Source of the DNA: Bacteroidales bacterium
Lineage (GTDB): Bacteria; Bacteroidota; Bacteroidia; Bacteroidales; UBA1402
DNA: 5,746 nucleotides
Direction of reading: 5' to 3'
Assembly: GCA_003506275.1 (NCBI GenBank)
Contig: DOBD01000307.1
Coordinates: forward strand, 1-5,746
Numbering within the stretch: the first letter of the stretch is position 1; the number at the start of each line of letters is the position of its first letter. The notes beneath the pieces were generated by a model. It had not been told where the DNA came from. It was given only the letters and a program-made list of their open reading frames with translations, and did no database searches. A program made the translations under genes and the position numbers. Positions 1 to 5,746 of the stretch are shown here, in pieces.

Positions 1-20
1 GCATCCTTTTTTTATGTATG

Positions 21-335
21 TTATTTCAGCGAAATTTTTCGAACAGTTGAACCAACTTTGACAATGTAATACCCCGGGGTGAGGTTAAGTTGGATGTCCA
101 CGATGGTCGAATCGGCCTTCTTCTCCACGACCCTGACACCTAAAATATTCAGCACCTGTATCTTGTCACCCACCTTAATGTTTTGCAATTGAAGGGTTTT
201 GTTTTTCAGTAGCACCACAACAGAAGGCTCGGCCTGGGCAGTAACCACGGGGGTCTCTACCTTTTCTTGTTTCTCTGCTGTCAAGGGTTGAAGGAGTCCC
301 AACAGGCATACCAACGCGAGTGTGTGACGTTTCAT
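21..335 (-). CDS. Small exported protein with a T9SS-sorting-domain-like C-terminus
   Basis: 104 residues. Residues 1-20 form a signal peptide: KRH, a hydrophobic stretch TLALVCLLGLLQPL, then LTA with likely cleavage before Glu21. Cys10 lies inside the hydrophobic core without a lipobox, so it is not a lipoprotein. Residues 21-40 are a Glu/Val/Ala-rich linker. Residues 41-104 are predicted beta strands resembling the type A C-terminal sorting domain of Bacteroidota T9SS cargo: VLNILGVRVVEKK at 61-73, then LTPGYYIVKVGSTVRKISLK to the end. In such cargo this domain normally follows a large passenger; here there is none. It may be an exported, possibly surface-attached, protein, or a small periplasmic beta-sandwich that only resembles the domain. 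It is preceded by its own promoter. The exact function is unknown. Confidence 0.8.
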   Translation of the reverse strand: MKRHTLALVCLLGLLQPLTAEKQEKVETPVVTAQAEPSVVVLLKNKTLQLQNIKVGDKIQVLNILGVRVVEKKADSTIVDIQLNLTPGYYIVKVGSTVRKISLK

Positions 336-349
336 GAGGTGTGTTATCT

Positions 350-366
350 TCCGTTATGGAAACGGA
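350..366 (-). other. Small inverted repeat in the leader of the small exported protein gene
   Basis: A 6-base stem (TCCGTT at 350-355 pairing with AACGGA at 361-366) encloses a 5-base loop. It would fold in the transcript between the predicted start and the ATG at 333-335. No T run follows, so it does not look like a terminator for rnz. A regulatory or stabilising role is possible but a chance stem of this size is also plausible. Confidence 0.3.
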
Positions 367-379
367 GTTGTTTCAAGGG

Positions 380-414
380 CAAAAGTAGGCATTCAACGCT
401 ACACCTGCAACAAA
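380..414 (-). promoter_or_regulatory. Bacteroidota-type promoter for the small exported protein gene
   Basis: Read on the minus strand, TACTTTTG at 380-387 matches the Bacteroidota -7 consensus TAnnTTTG at every fixed position. Upstream is TTTGTTG at 408-414; its last TTG (408-410) is exactly 20 bases from the -7 element, within the usual 19-21 base spacing for the -33 element. Transcription would begin near 372-376, giving a leader of about 40 bases. It sits just after the rnz stop codon, so the small gene is probably transcribed independently of the upstream genes, with or without read-through. Confidence 0.6.
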
Positions 415-419
415 TTCCT

Positions 420-1334
420 TTAAATTTGAAAAACAAGGCCTTCATCGGCCAATTCTGAGGCCTCAAAATGCGCTTTGGCCTCCTCCAACAACAGAGACTC
501 CTCTACATACCGGGCTGAAAAATGTCCCACTACCAAACGCTTCACACCGGCGGCAGCAGCCATGCGTCCGGCATCGGCTGCTGTGCTGTGAAACGTGGCT
601 TTTGCCCGCTTGCTTTCGGCTTCCGCAAAGGTTGCTTCATGATAAAGCAGGTCTACTCCCTTCAGCAAAGGAATGAGAGGAGCATGATACGTGGTATCAC
701 TGACATAGGCATACGAACGACAAGGACTCGGAGGAGTTGTCAACTTGGCATTGGGCACGACAACGCCCTCGGGGGTGAGGTAATCTGCACCAGCCTTGAT
801 GGCAGGCAACTCACACAAAGGGATGGTGTAAAAGGTCAGCCATTCCTTGATCAAATGCCTGTCACCCGGTTTTTCCCTGAATAGAAATCCGGCAGCCTGT
901 ATCCTATGGTTAAGTGGCAGGGAAAAGACCTCCAGCGAGCGATCGGAATAAATACAACCGTGCACCTTAGGATTGAACGCTTCGAAAATCACCTCATAGG
1001 GTAAACCGTTACAAAAGAAGTCCAGCTGTGGCCGCATCAAGGTTTCCAATTCAGCCGGCGCATGAATGGTCAACGGAGCATGACGGCCCAACATGCCCAT
1101 GGTTGAAATCAACCCAATCAGGCCGAAGCAATGATCACCGTGCAGGTGAGAAATAAAAACATCATGAATCTTGTTGTAATTGAAATGGGTATGTCTGAAC
1201 TGCAACTGGGTACCTTCCCCGCAGTCAATGAGGAAAAGCTTGCCACGTACCGACAACACCTGAGCCGACGGTAAATGGCGACGGGTCGGCAAAGCCGACC
1301 CGCAACCCAGTATATGTACGGACATGGGGTCCAT
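420..1334 (-). CDS. rnz: Ribonuclease Z (tRNA 3' endonuclease)
   Basis: A zinc-dependent metallo-beta-lactamase-fold endonuclease that cuts tRNA precursors after the discriminator base to make the mature 3' end. At 304 residues it is the short bacterial form, expected to work as a dimer. Metal and catalytic motifs are all present: SHLHGDH 62-68 (His63, His65, Asp67, His68), His143 in PLNHRI, Asp213 in SDTTY, HEATF 232-236, HST 249-251 and His271 in VVGHFS. The segment near 150-200 (FREKPGDRH onward) corresponds to the flexible tRNA-binding arm. The ATG at 1332-1334 is preferred over the one at 1323-1325: MDPMSVHILGCGSALPT has the same length before HILG as Bacteroides homologues recalled as MEKFELHILGCGSALPT. 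It lies 5 bases after asnS, with no Shine-Dalgarno sequence, so it is probably co-transcribed. Confidence 0.97.
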   Translation of the reverse strand: MDPMSVHILGCGSALPTRRHLPSAQVLSVRGKLFLIDCGEGTQLQFRHTHFNYNKIHDVFISHLHGDHCFGLIGLISTMGMLGRHAPLTIHAPAELETLMRPQLDFFCNGLPYEVIFEAFNPKVHGCIYSDRSLEVFSLPLNHRIQAAGFLFREKPGDRHLIKEWLTFYTIPLCELPAIKAGADYLTPEGVVVPNAKLTTPPSPCRSYAYVSDTTYHAPLIPLLKGVDLLYHEATFAEAESKRAKATFHSTAADAGRMAAAAGVKRLVVGHFSARYVEESLLLEEAKAHFEASELADEGLVFQI

Positions 1335-1339
1335 CGTGT

Positions 1340-2746
1340 CTAAAAATCAGCGTTCCGAGGGGTTCTGGGGAAAGGTATCACATCACGGATGTTCGCCATA
1401 CCCGTCACAAACAAGATGAGTCGTTCAAAGCCGAGACCAAAACCAGCGTGCGGTGCCGTACCGAACTTGCGGGTTTCCAGGTACCACCAAATATCCTTGG
1501 TGGGTACACCCATCTCCTCCGCTCTACGAGTCAGTTTATCCAGGTCTTCTTCACGCTGTGAGCCACCGATGATCTCACCGATTTTGGGGAACAGCACGTC
1601 CATGCCCCTGACCGTTTTTCCATCCTCATTTTGCTTCATGTAGAACGACTTGATTTCCTTGGGATAGTCGGTCAGGATAACGGGGCGTTTGAAGTGTTTT
1701 TCCACGAGGTAACGTTCGTGTTCGGCGGCCAGGTCGGCACCCCAGAATACGGGAAACTCAAATGACTGACCGTTCTTGATGGCCTCTTCGAGGATAGCGA
1801 CACCTTCCGTATAGGTCAACCGAACAAAATCGTTGGCCAAGACAAAATTGAGTCGGTCAATCAATTCTTTGTCATACATGGAAGCCAGGAAATCCAGGTC
1901 ATCCTTGCAGTGATCCAACGCCCAGCGAACACAATACTTGATGAAATCTTCAGCCAACTGCATGTTTTCCTCAATTTCATTGAAGGCCACTTCAGGCTCA
2001 ATCATCCAAAATTCGGACAAGTGTCTGGGCGTATTGGAATTCTCAGCCCTGAACGTGGGCCCGAATGTGTAGATGGCACCAAGCGCCATAGCGCCCAGCT
2101 CACCTTCCAACTGACCGGACACCGTCAGGCTGGCCTGACGACCGTAAAAATCGTTGGTGTAATCGATGGATCCCTGCTCATCCTTCTTTAAATCGTATAG
2201 ATTGAGGGTGGTCACCTGAAACATCTGACCGGCTCCTTCACAGTCAGACGCGGTGATGATGGGCGTATGGAAATAAAAGAAACCCCTTTCGTGGAAAAAG
2301 GTATGAATGGCCATTGACATGTGGTGGCGTATCCTGAAAATAGCTCCAAACGTATTGGTTCTGGGACGCAAGTGGGCGATTTCCCTCAGGTATTCCAGGG
2401 TGTGGCCTTTTTTCTGCAACGGATAGGTGGTTGGATCGGCCGCACCCAGTATTTCAATTTCCTTGGCGTGGATCTCAGCCTGCTGGCCCTGACCCGGGGA
2501 TTCAACCAATAAACCATTGACACTCAGGCAGGCACCCGTCGTCACCAGCTTAAGGACATCCTCAGAAAACTGAGCCAGGTCGACCACTACTTGTACACTC
2601 TTGATGGTCGATCCATCGTTCAGGGCGATGAAATTAACCTGTTTGTTACCACGACGGGTTCGTACCCAGCCTTTTACGTTGACCATTGCGCCAAAGTCAG
2701 TGCGCTTCAACAGGTCAATCACGCTGTTTCGACTAATTTTTTCCAT
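1340..2746 (-). CDS. asnS: Asparagine--tRNA ligase (asparaginyl-tRNA synthetase)
   Basis: Cytosolic class IIb aminoacyl-tRNA synthetase that activates asparagine with ATP and attaches it to tRNA-Asn. At 468 residues it is the usual bacterial length. An N-terminal OB-fold anticodon-binding domain (about 18-102) contains [25 protein letters not shown] in several strands. The class II core follows: motif 1 around 148-165 (ending FHTPIIT), motif 2 around 232-252 ([21 protein letters not shown] in part) and motif 3 around 435-449 ([13 protein letters not shown], with the ATP-binding Arg442). The C-terminus [16 protein letters not shown] is characteristic of AsnS. The asparaginyl rather than aspartyl assignment rests on these signatures and the length. 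The start ATG at 2744-2746 lies 5 bases after the rluB stop and the stop lies 5 bases before rnz, so translational coupling is likely. No Shine-Dalgarno sequence is visible. The gene implies direct charging of tRNA-Asn. Confidence 0.98.
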   Translation of the reverse strand: MEKISRNSVIDLLKRTDFGAMVNVKGWVRTRRGNKQVNFIALNDGSTIKSVQVVVDLAQFSEDVLKLVTTGACLSVNGLLVESPGQGQQAEIHAKEIEILGAADPTTYPLQKKGHTLEYLREIAHLRPRTNTFGAIFRIRHHMSMAIHTFFHERGFFYFHTPIITASDCEGAGQMFQVTTLNLYDLKKDEQGSIDYTNDFYGRQASLTVSGQLEGELGAMALGAIYTFGPTFRAENSNTPRHLSEFWMIEPEVAFNEIEENMQLAEDFIKYCVRWALDHCKDDLDFLASMYDKELIDRLNFVLANDFVRLTYTEGVAILEEAIKNGQSFEFPVFWGADLAAEHERYLVEKHFKRPVILTDYPKEIKSFYMKQNEDGKTVRGMDVLFPKIGEIIGGSQREEDLDKLTRRAEEMGVPTKDIWWYLETRKFGTAPHAGFGLGFERLILFVTGMANIRDVIPFPRTPRNADF

Positions 2747-2751
2747 ATGTA

Positions 2752-4440
2752 TTACACAAAAGCCCCCATTTTTAGCAAACTCACCTCTTTTTCAGACAGG
2801 TGGCGCCATTTGCCGCGGGGCAGGTTCTTCTTGGTCAGACCGGCGAAGTACACACGGTCCAGTTTAAACACTTTATAGTTGAGGGATTCAAAGATGCGAC
2901 GCACCACACGGTTTTGTCCAGAGTGAATCTCAATACCGACCACATTGGCCTTGTCGGGATCCACGTAACTAAGATTGTCGACCGTGATAGGCTCCTCATC
3001 GAGGGTAACACCAGCCTGGATGGTTTTGAAATCAGCTTCAGCCAGGTTTCTGTCGAGGGTCACCTGGTAAATCTTGCGTTTCTCAAATTTAGGATGGGTC
3101 AGTTTGGAGGCCAGATCACCGTCGTTGGTCAACAATAGCACACCAGTGGTGTTGCGGTCTAGTCGGCCAACAGGGTAAATGCGTTCGTAGCAGGCACCCT
3201 TGACCAAATCCATGACAGTGAGACGTTCTTCCGGATCGTCCGACGTGGTCACACAATCTTTGGGCTTGTTGAGCAGAATGTAGACTTTTCGTTCAATGCT
3301 GACGGTCTGATCATGGAACATAATGGTGTCTGTCGGTTTGACCTTTACACCCAATTCGCTCACAACTTCACCATTGACCTTGACCACACCGGCCTGGATG
3401 AACTCATCGGCTTCCCTGCGGGAACAAATGCCGGCATTGGCCAGGTACTTGTTCAGACGGATGGGTACATCGGGGTCCAAATTAGGTTGGTAGCTGGTAG
3501 GACGGCCATAGGGGGTACCGTGATCGAAAGATCCTTCTTTTTTGATGCGGGGACGACGGGGACGACCATCGGCTCTGTCTGGTTTGGGCAAGGTAGGACC
3601 ACCAAACGAAGGGCGTCCTTCACCGAACGGGCGACGGGGGCGATCATATCCGCCTTCCCTGCTACCGCCGAAGCGGTTGCCGTCATTGCCAAACCGGTTG
3701 CCCCGGTCTCCGAAGCGCTTGTTTTCACCGCCGAAACGGTTGCCACCTTCACCACCGAAGCGGTTGCCTTCACCACCGAAGCGGTTGCCACCTTCACCGC
3801 CAAAACGATTGCCATCGCCGCCAAAACGGTTACCTTCTCCCTCAAAGGAGCGGTGGGGGCGATCAAAACCGCCATCACCCATGGGTCGACGGGGACGGTT
3901 GAAGGAGCCTTCACCTTGCGGACGGAATGGACGATCGAACCCTCCTTCGCCGGAAGAACGACGAGGACGGTCGAAACCACCCTCGCCCTGTGTACGGCGG
4001 GGACGATTGAAGCTTCCTTCTTGGGAAGCATTATAACGGCCCCCCCCCTCACCAAAGCGGTTGCCGTTATCCTCATAGGAACGGCGAGGGCGGTCAAAGC
4101 GATTATTGTCGCTGGATGCGTCAAAGCGGTTACCATCTCCATCAAACGAACGACGGGGACGATCAAAACCACCTTCACCGTAAGGACGGCGGGGACGGTC
4201 TTTGTCGCCGGAAAAGGATCGGCGGGGACGATCACCACCAAAACCGTTGCGGACAAAATCGCCCTTGTTGTCTGAAAAGGATCGGCGGGGACGATCAAAT
4301 GAGTTTTGGCCACGACCTTCTGTTGGTTTGCGCCAAGGATTGGACGTGTATCCTTCGTTTCTGGAGCGTTCGCCATCACGGCGGGCAGCGTTGTCACCTT
4401 CCTCAGGCTGGCGCTGCTGATTGTCATTGTCTGTCATCAT
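2752..4440 (-). CDS. rluB: RsuA/RluB-family rRNA pseudouridine synthase with a long Arg/Gly/Pro-rich N-terminal extension
   Basis: This enzyme probably converts a specific uridine of 23S rRNA to pseudouridine in the cytosol. Of 562 residues, about 1-320 are low-complexity and probably disordered. An S4 RNA-binding domain follows at about 327-375 ([19 protein letters not shown]). The catalytic domain runs from about 384 to 555, with [20 protein letters not shown] at 422-441, where Asp428 is the expected nucleophile. The end, [19 protein letters not shown], is typical of the family. The enzyme part alone, about 240 residues, is the usual size for RsuA/RluB proteins. In residues 41-300 about one residue in five is Arg, Cys is absent, and aliphatic residues are almost absent. 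The start is one of two adjacent ATGs, 4438-4440 or 4435-4437. It ends 5 bases before asnS. RluB is the closest label, but RsuA, RluE or RluF specificity cannot be separated by eye. The role of the extension is inferred: RNA or ribosome binding. Confidence 0.93.
   Translation of the reverse strand: MMTDNDNQQRQPEEGDNAARRDGERSRNEGYTSNPWRKPTEGRGQNSFDRPRRSFSDNKGDFVRNGFGGDRPRRSFSGDKDRPRRPYGEGGFDRPRRSFDGDGNRFDASSDNNRFDRPRRSYEDNGNRFGEGGGRYNASQEGSFNRPRRTQGEGGFDRPRRSSGEGGFDRPFRPQGEGSFNRPRRPMGDGGFDRPHRSFEGEGNRFGGDGNRFGGEGGNRFGGEGNRFGGEGGNRFGGENKRFGDRGNRFGNDGNRFGGSREGGYDRPRRPFGEGRPSFGGPTLPKPDRADGRPRRPRIKKEGSFDHGTPYGRPTSYQPNLDPDVPIRLNKYLANAGICSRREADEFIQAGVVKVNGEVVSELGVKVKPTDTIMFHDQTVSIERKVYILLNKPKDCVTTSDDPEERLTVMDLVKGACYERIYPVGRLDRNTTGVLLLTNDGDLASKLTHPKFEKRKIYQVTLDRNLAEADFKTIQAGVTLDEEPITVDNLSYVDPDKANVVGIEIHSGQNRVVRRIFESLNYKVFKLDRVYFAGLTKKNLPRGKWRHLSEKEVSLLKMGAFV
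3748..3789 (-). repeat. Perfect 21-base tandem duplication within the NRFGG tract
   Basis: Bases 3748-3768 and 3769-3789 are identical. Each copy encodes the seven residues GNRFGGE on the minus strand. Neighbouring units are diverged, so this pair looks like a recent or conserved expansion. Because the unit is a multiple of three, gain or loss of a copy would keep the reading frame and only change the length of the tail. Confidence 0.85.
4040..4048 (-). repeat. Nine-G homopolymer run in the rluB coding sequence
   Basis: The plus strand shows nine consecutive C, read as nine G in the gene, within codons for Glu131-Gly132-Gly133-Gly134. It is the longest G/C run in the window; the next is seven G in purB at 5254-5260. 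The frame is intact with nine G. Loss of one G would shift reading into a frame that stays open to a stop at 3453-3455, just before or at the start of the S4 domain. Confidence 0.9.
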
Positions 4441-4531
4441 GTCTGTTACGTGTTTGTTGTCGTTGGTTGTTGACGGTGATTAGTGTCAAAATTTGTTGAA
4501 AAAGTCTGTAAATCAGTAAAAATAAAGGGGT
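4441..4531 (-). promoter_or_regulatory. purB-rluB intergenic leader with a weak promoter candidate
   Basis: This is the largest gap in the purB to rnz group, 91 bases. On the minus strand it is A/T-rich near purB and then C/A-rich (repeated CAAC and ACAA) up to the start codon, with no Shine-Dalgarno sequence. At 4487-4494 the minus strand reads AAATTTTG, one mismatch from the Bacteroidota -7 consensus TAnnTTTG. Nothing resembling TTTG lies 19-21 bases upstream, only a T-rich stretch. A second partial match, TATTTTTA, lies nearer purB and also lacks a partner. If the first were used, the leader would be about 40 bases. No stem followed by a T run is visible, so purB and rluB may instead be co-transcribed. 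Confidence 0.25.
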
Positions 4532-5746
4532 TTATTGTCCGGTATACGTGGCCGGGGTCAACGCTTTCAATTCGTTCTTGATCGTCTCGTCGACGTTCAG
4601 TTGTTCGATGAATGCCAGGATGGATGCAGCCGTTATGGCTTCGTTGGTACGTGTCAGGGCCTTGAGGGCTTCATAGGGCTGTGGATAACCTTCCCGTCGA
4701 AGGATGGTCTGTATGCCCTCAGCCACTACGGCCCAGTTCTGTTCCAAATCCCTTTCCAGGGCAGGTCGGTTGAGCAAGAGTTTGCCCAGGCCTTTCAAAC
4801 TGCTCTTGAAGGCAATCAAGGTGTGGGCCAAAGGTACACCGACGTTGCGAAGAACGGTTGAATCGGTGAGATCCCGTTGCAACCTGGATACGGGCAGTTT
4901 GGCTGAGAGGTGCTCAAACAAGGCATTGGCCACACCAATGTTGCCTTCGGCATTCTCGAAGTCTATGGGATTGACCTTGTGTGGCATGGCCGATGAGCCA
5001 ATTTCACCAGGCTTGATTTGCTGCTTGAAGTACTCCATCGAAATGTACAGCCAAAAATCGCGGCAAAGATCAAGCAGGATGGTATTGATGCGTTTGAGAC
5101 CATCAAACAGGGCGGAAAGATTGTCGTAATTGGCTATTTGGGTGGTACGCTGTTCCCTGACAAGGCCCAGTTTGTCCGCCAGGAAGTTTGAAGCGAAAGC
5201 TGGCCAGTCTACCTGAGGATACGCTACGTGATGAGCATTGAAATTGCCGGTAGCCCCCCCGAACTTTCCCGAAAAGGGCACCTGTTTGAGCAGGGTCAGT
5301 TGAGCCTCCAGGCGGCTCACGAAGACTTCGATTTCTTTACCCAACCTGGTCGGCGAAGCCGGTTGTCCATGTGTTTTGGCCAACATGGGCACAGAAGCCC
5401 ATTGATCGGCGTACGAACGCAACGTGTCAATGAGTTCCTGCAAGGCCGGGTAGTAGGTCTTTTCCATGGCGTCCTTGAGGGACAGGGGCACGGCGGTATT
5501 GTTGATGTCCTGAGAAGTCAACCCAAAATGGATGAATTCCTTGTAGTCGGCCAATCCGAGCGTGTCGAAAGCTTCCTTGAGGTAGTATTCCACTGCCTTC
5601 ACATCGTGGTTCGTAACTTTTTCAATATCCTTGATACGCTGGGCGTCTTCAGGGGTAAAGTCACTATACAGCGCCCTTAGCTGTGGAAACACAGCGGCAT
5701 TGACGTGTTTAAGTTGAGGAAGGGGGTGTTCACAGAGGGCGATGAA
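4532..5746 (-). CDS. purB: Adenylosuccinate lyase, 5' end cut off by the window edge
   Basis: Cytosolic enzyme of purine synthesis. It removes fumarate from SAICAR and from adenylosuccinate, giving AICAR and AMP. The frame stays open to the right edge, giving 404 visible residues that begin FIALCEHPLPQL. By comparison with the remembered E. coli protein, about 43 N-terminal residues are missing. Family landmarks (visible numbering): TNHDVKAVEYYLKE near 45-58, TSQDINN 77-83, KTHGQPASPTRLGKE 124-138 with the likely general acid/base His126, and the fumarate-lyase signature GSSAMPHKVNP 250-260, whose serines lie in the catalytic loop. LPVSRLQRDLTDSTVLRN follows. The protein ends LTPATYTGQ, a few residues shorter than E. 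coli PurB. A GTG at 5690-5692 could pose as a start but lies inside conserved sequence. The family assignment is very sure; that it belongs to the longer E. coli-like class is inferred from the alignment. Confidence 0.97.
   Translation of the reverse strand, partial: FIALCEHPLPQLKHVNAAVFPQLRALYSDFTPEDAQRIKDIEKVTNHDVKAVEYYLKEAFDTLGLADYKEFIHFGLTSQDINNTAVPLSLKDAMEKTYYPALQELIDTLRSYADQWASVPMLAKTHGQPASPTRLGKEIEVFVSRLEAQLTLLKQVPFSGKFGGATGNFNAHHVAYPQVDWPAFASNFLADKLGLVREQRTTQIANYDNLSALFDGLKRINTILLDLCRDFWLYISMEYFKQQIKPGEIGSSAMPHKVNPIDFENAEGNIGVANALFEHLSAKLPVSRLQRDLTDSTVLRNVGVPLAHTLIAFKSSLKGLGKLLLNRPALERDLEQNWAVVAEGIQTILRREGYPQPYEALKALTRTNEAITAASILAFIEQLNVDETIKNELKALTPATYTGQ

Larger units (their letters stand above)
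3553..4299 (-). repeat. Degenerate in-frame protein repeats (FDRPRR and NRFGG types) in the rluB N-terminus
   Basis: Encodes residues 48-296 of the pseudouridine synthase. Twelve RPRR-like motifs (FDRPRR, FNRPRR, KDRPRR and variants) start near residues 48, 69, 80, 92, 115, 144, 157, 168, 180, 192, 265 and 291. In the regular part they are 11-13 residues apart and separated by Gly/Glu/Ser linkers such as GEGG. Between residues 204 and 259 (3664-3831) they give way to eight NRF or KRF motifs spaced 7 or 8 residues apart. The DNA is correspondingly repetitive, with many diverged copies. This keeps several other frames open on both strands over the same stretch. Confidence 0.9.

Noticed and set aside
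1..20. Terminator after the small exported protein gene
   Set aside because: There is a run of seven T on the plus strand (A on the gene strand) but no stem before it, and a T run on the transcript would be needed.
267..458. A 63-residue plus-strand open frame across the rnz/small gene gap
   Set aside because: It overlaps the ends of two minus-strand genes and the promoter. Its translation shows no signal or domain.
1323..1325. Second ATG as the rnz start
   Set aside because: Possible, but the first ATG at 1332-1334 gives the same N-terminal length as recalled Bacteroides homologues and sits at the same 5-base spacing as the preceding junction.
3313..4275. A 320-residue open frame on the plus strand, rich in Thr/Ala, and a 164-residue one at 3542-4036 rich in PPKRLP
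   Set aside because: Both are antisense readings of the same repeats and lie opposite an intact enzyme gene. No promoter or start signal supports them.
3541..4305. CRISPR array
   Set aside because: The repeats are diverged, in-frame and codon-periodic, with no identical repeats separated by unique spacers.
3453..4427. A 324-residue open frame on the minus strand overlapping the rluB tail
   Set aside because: It is a shifted reading of the repeat-rich DNA. The codon-level repeats remove stops from this frame too. Its product has no recognisable domain, whereas the main frame continues into a clear enzyme.
4487..4494. Confident promoter for rluB
   Set aside because: The -7-like element has one mismatch and no -33 partner, so it is listed only as a weak candidate within the leader.
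5690..5692. GTG as the start of purB
   Set aside because: The frame is open and recognisably PurB (FIALCE, LPQL) beyond it to the window edge, so the true start lies outside the window.

Overview
All five genes in this window lie on the minus strand, so the transcriptional order runs from high to low coordinates: purB (5' end cut by the right edge), rluB-type pseudouridine synthase, asnS, rnz, and a small exported protein. The window suggests a member of the Bacteroidota, probably Bacteroidales or a relative. The reasons are a near-perfect Bacteroidota-type promoter (TAnnTTTG at -7 with TTG near -33) before the last gene, no clear Shine-Dalgarno sequences before any start, a small protein whose C-terminal part looks like a type IX secretion (T9SS) sorting domain, a pseudouridine synthase with a long Arg/Gly/Pro-rich N-terminal extension, and a ribonuclease Z N-terminus that matches Bacteroides-type enzymes as I remember them.

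Layout. 4532-5746: adenylosuccinate lyase, missing roughly its first 43 residues. 4441-4531: a 91-base gap with only a weak promoter candidate. 2752-4440: 562-residue pseudouridine synthase, made of about 320 residues of disordered low-complexity sequence (12 RPRR-like motifs and a run of NRFGG motifs) followed by an S4 domain and a RsuA/RluB-type catalytic domain. 1340-2746: asparaginyl-tRNA synthetase, 5 bases after rluB. 420-1334: ribonuclease Z, 5 bases after asnS. 336-419: a gap with a good promoter and a small hairpin. 21-335: 104-residue exported protein, apparently a T9SS-like domain without a passenger.

Functionally, rluB, asnS and rnz form a tight unit devoted to translation: rRNA modification, tRNA charging and tRNA 3'-end processing. 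purB (purine synthesis) lies just upstream and may share a transcript. The small exported protein seems to be transcribed separately from its own promoter. No tRNA, rRNA, CRISPR array, insertion sequence or convincing intrinsic terminator was seen, and there is no stretch over 300 bases without a gene.

The genes are mostly housekeeping genes. The points worth a second look are the repeat-rich tail of the pseudouridine synthase, the nine-G run inside it where slippage would remove the enzyme domain, and the passenger-less T9SS-like protein.
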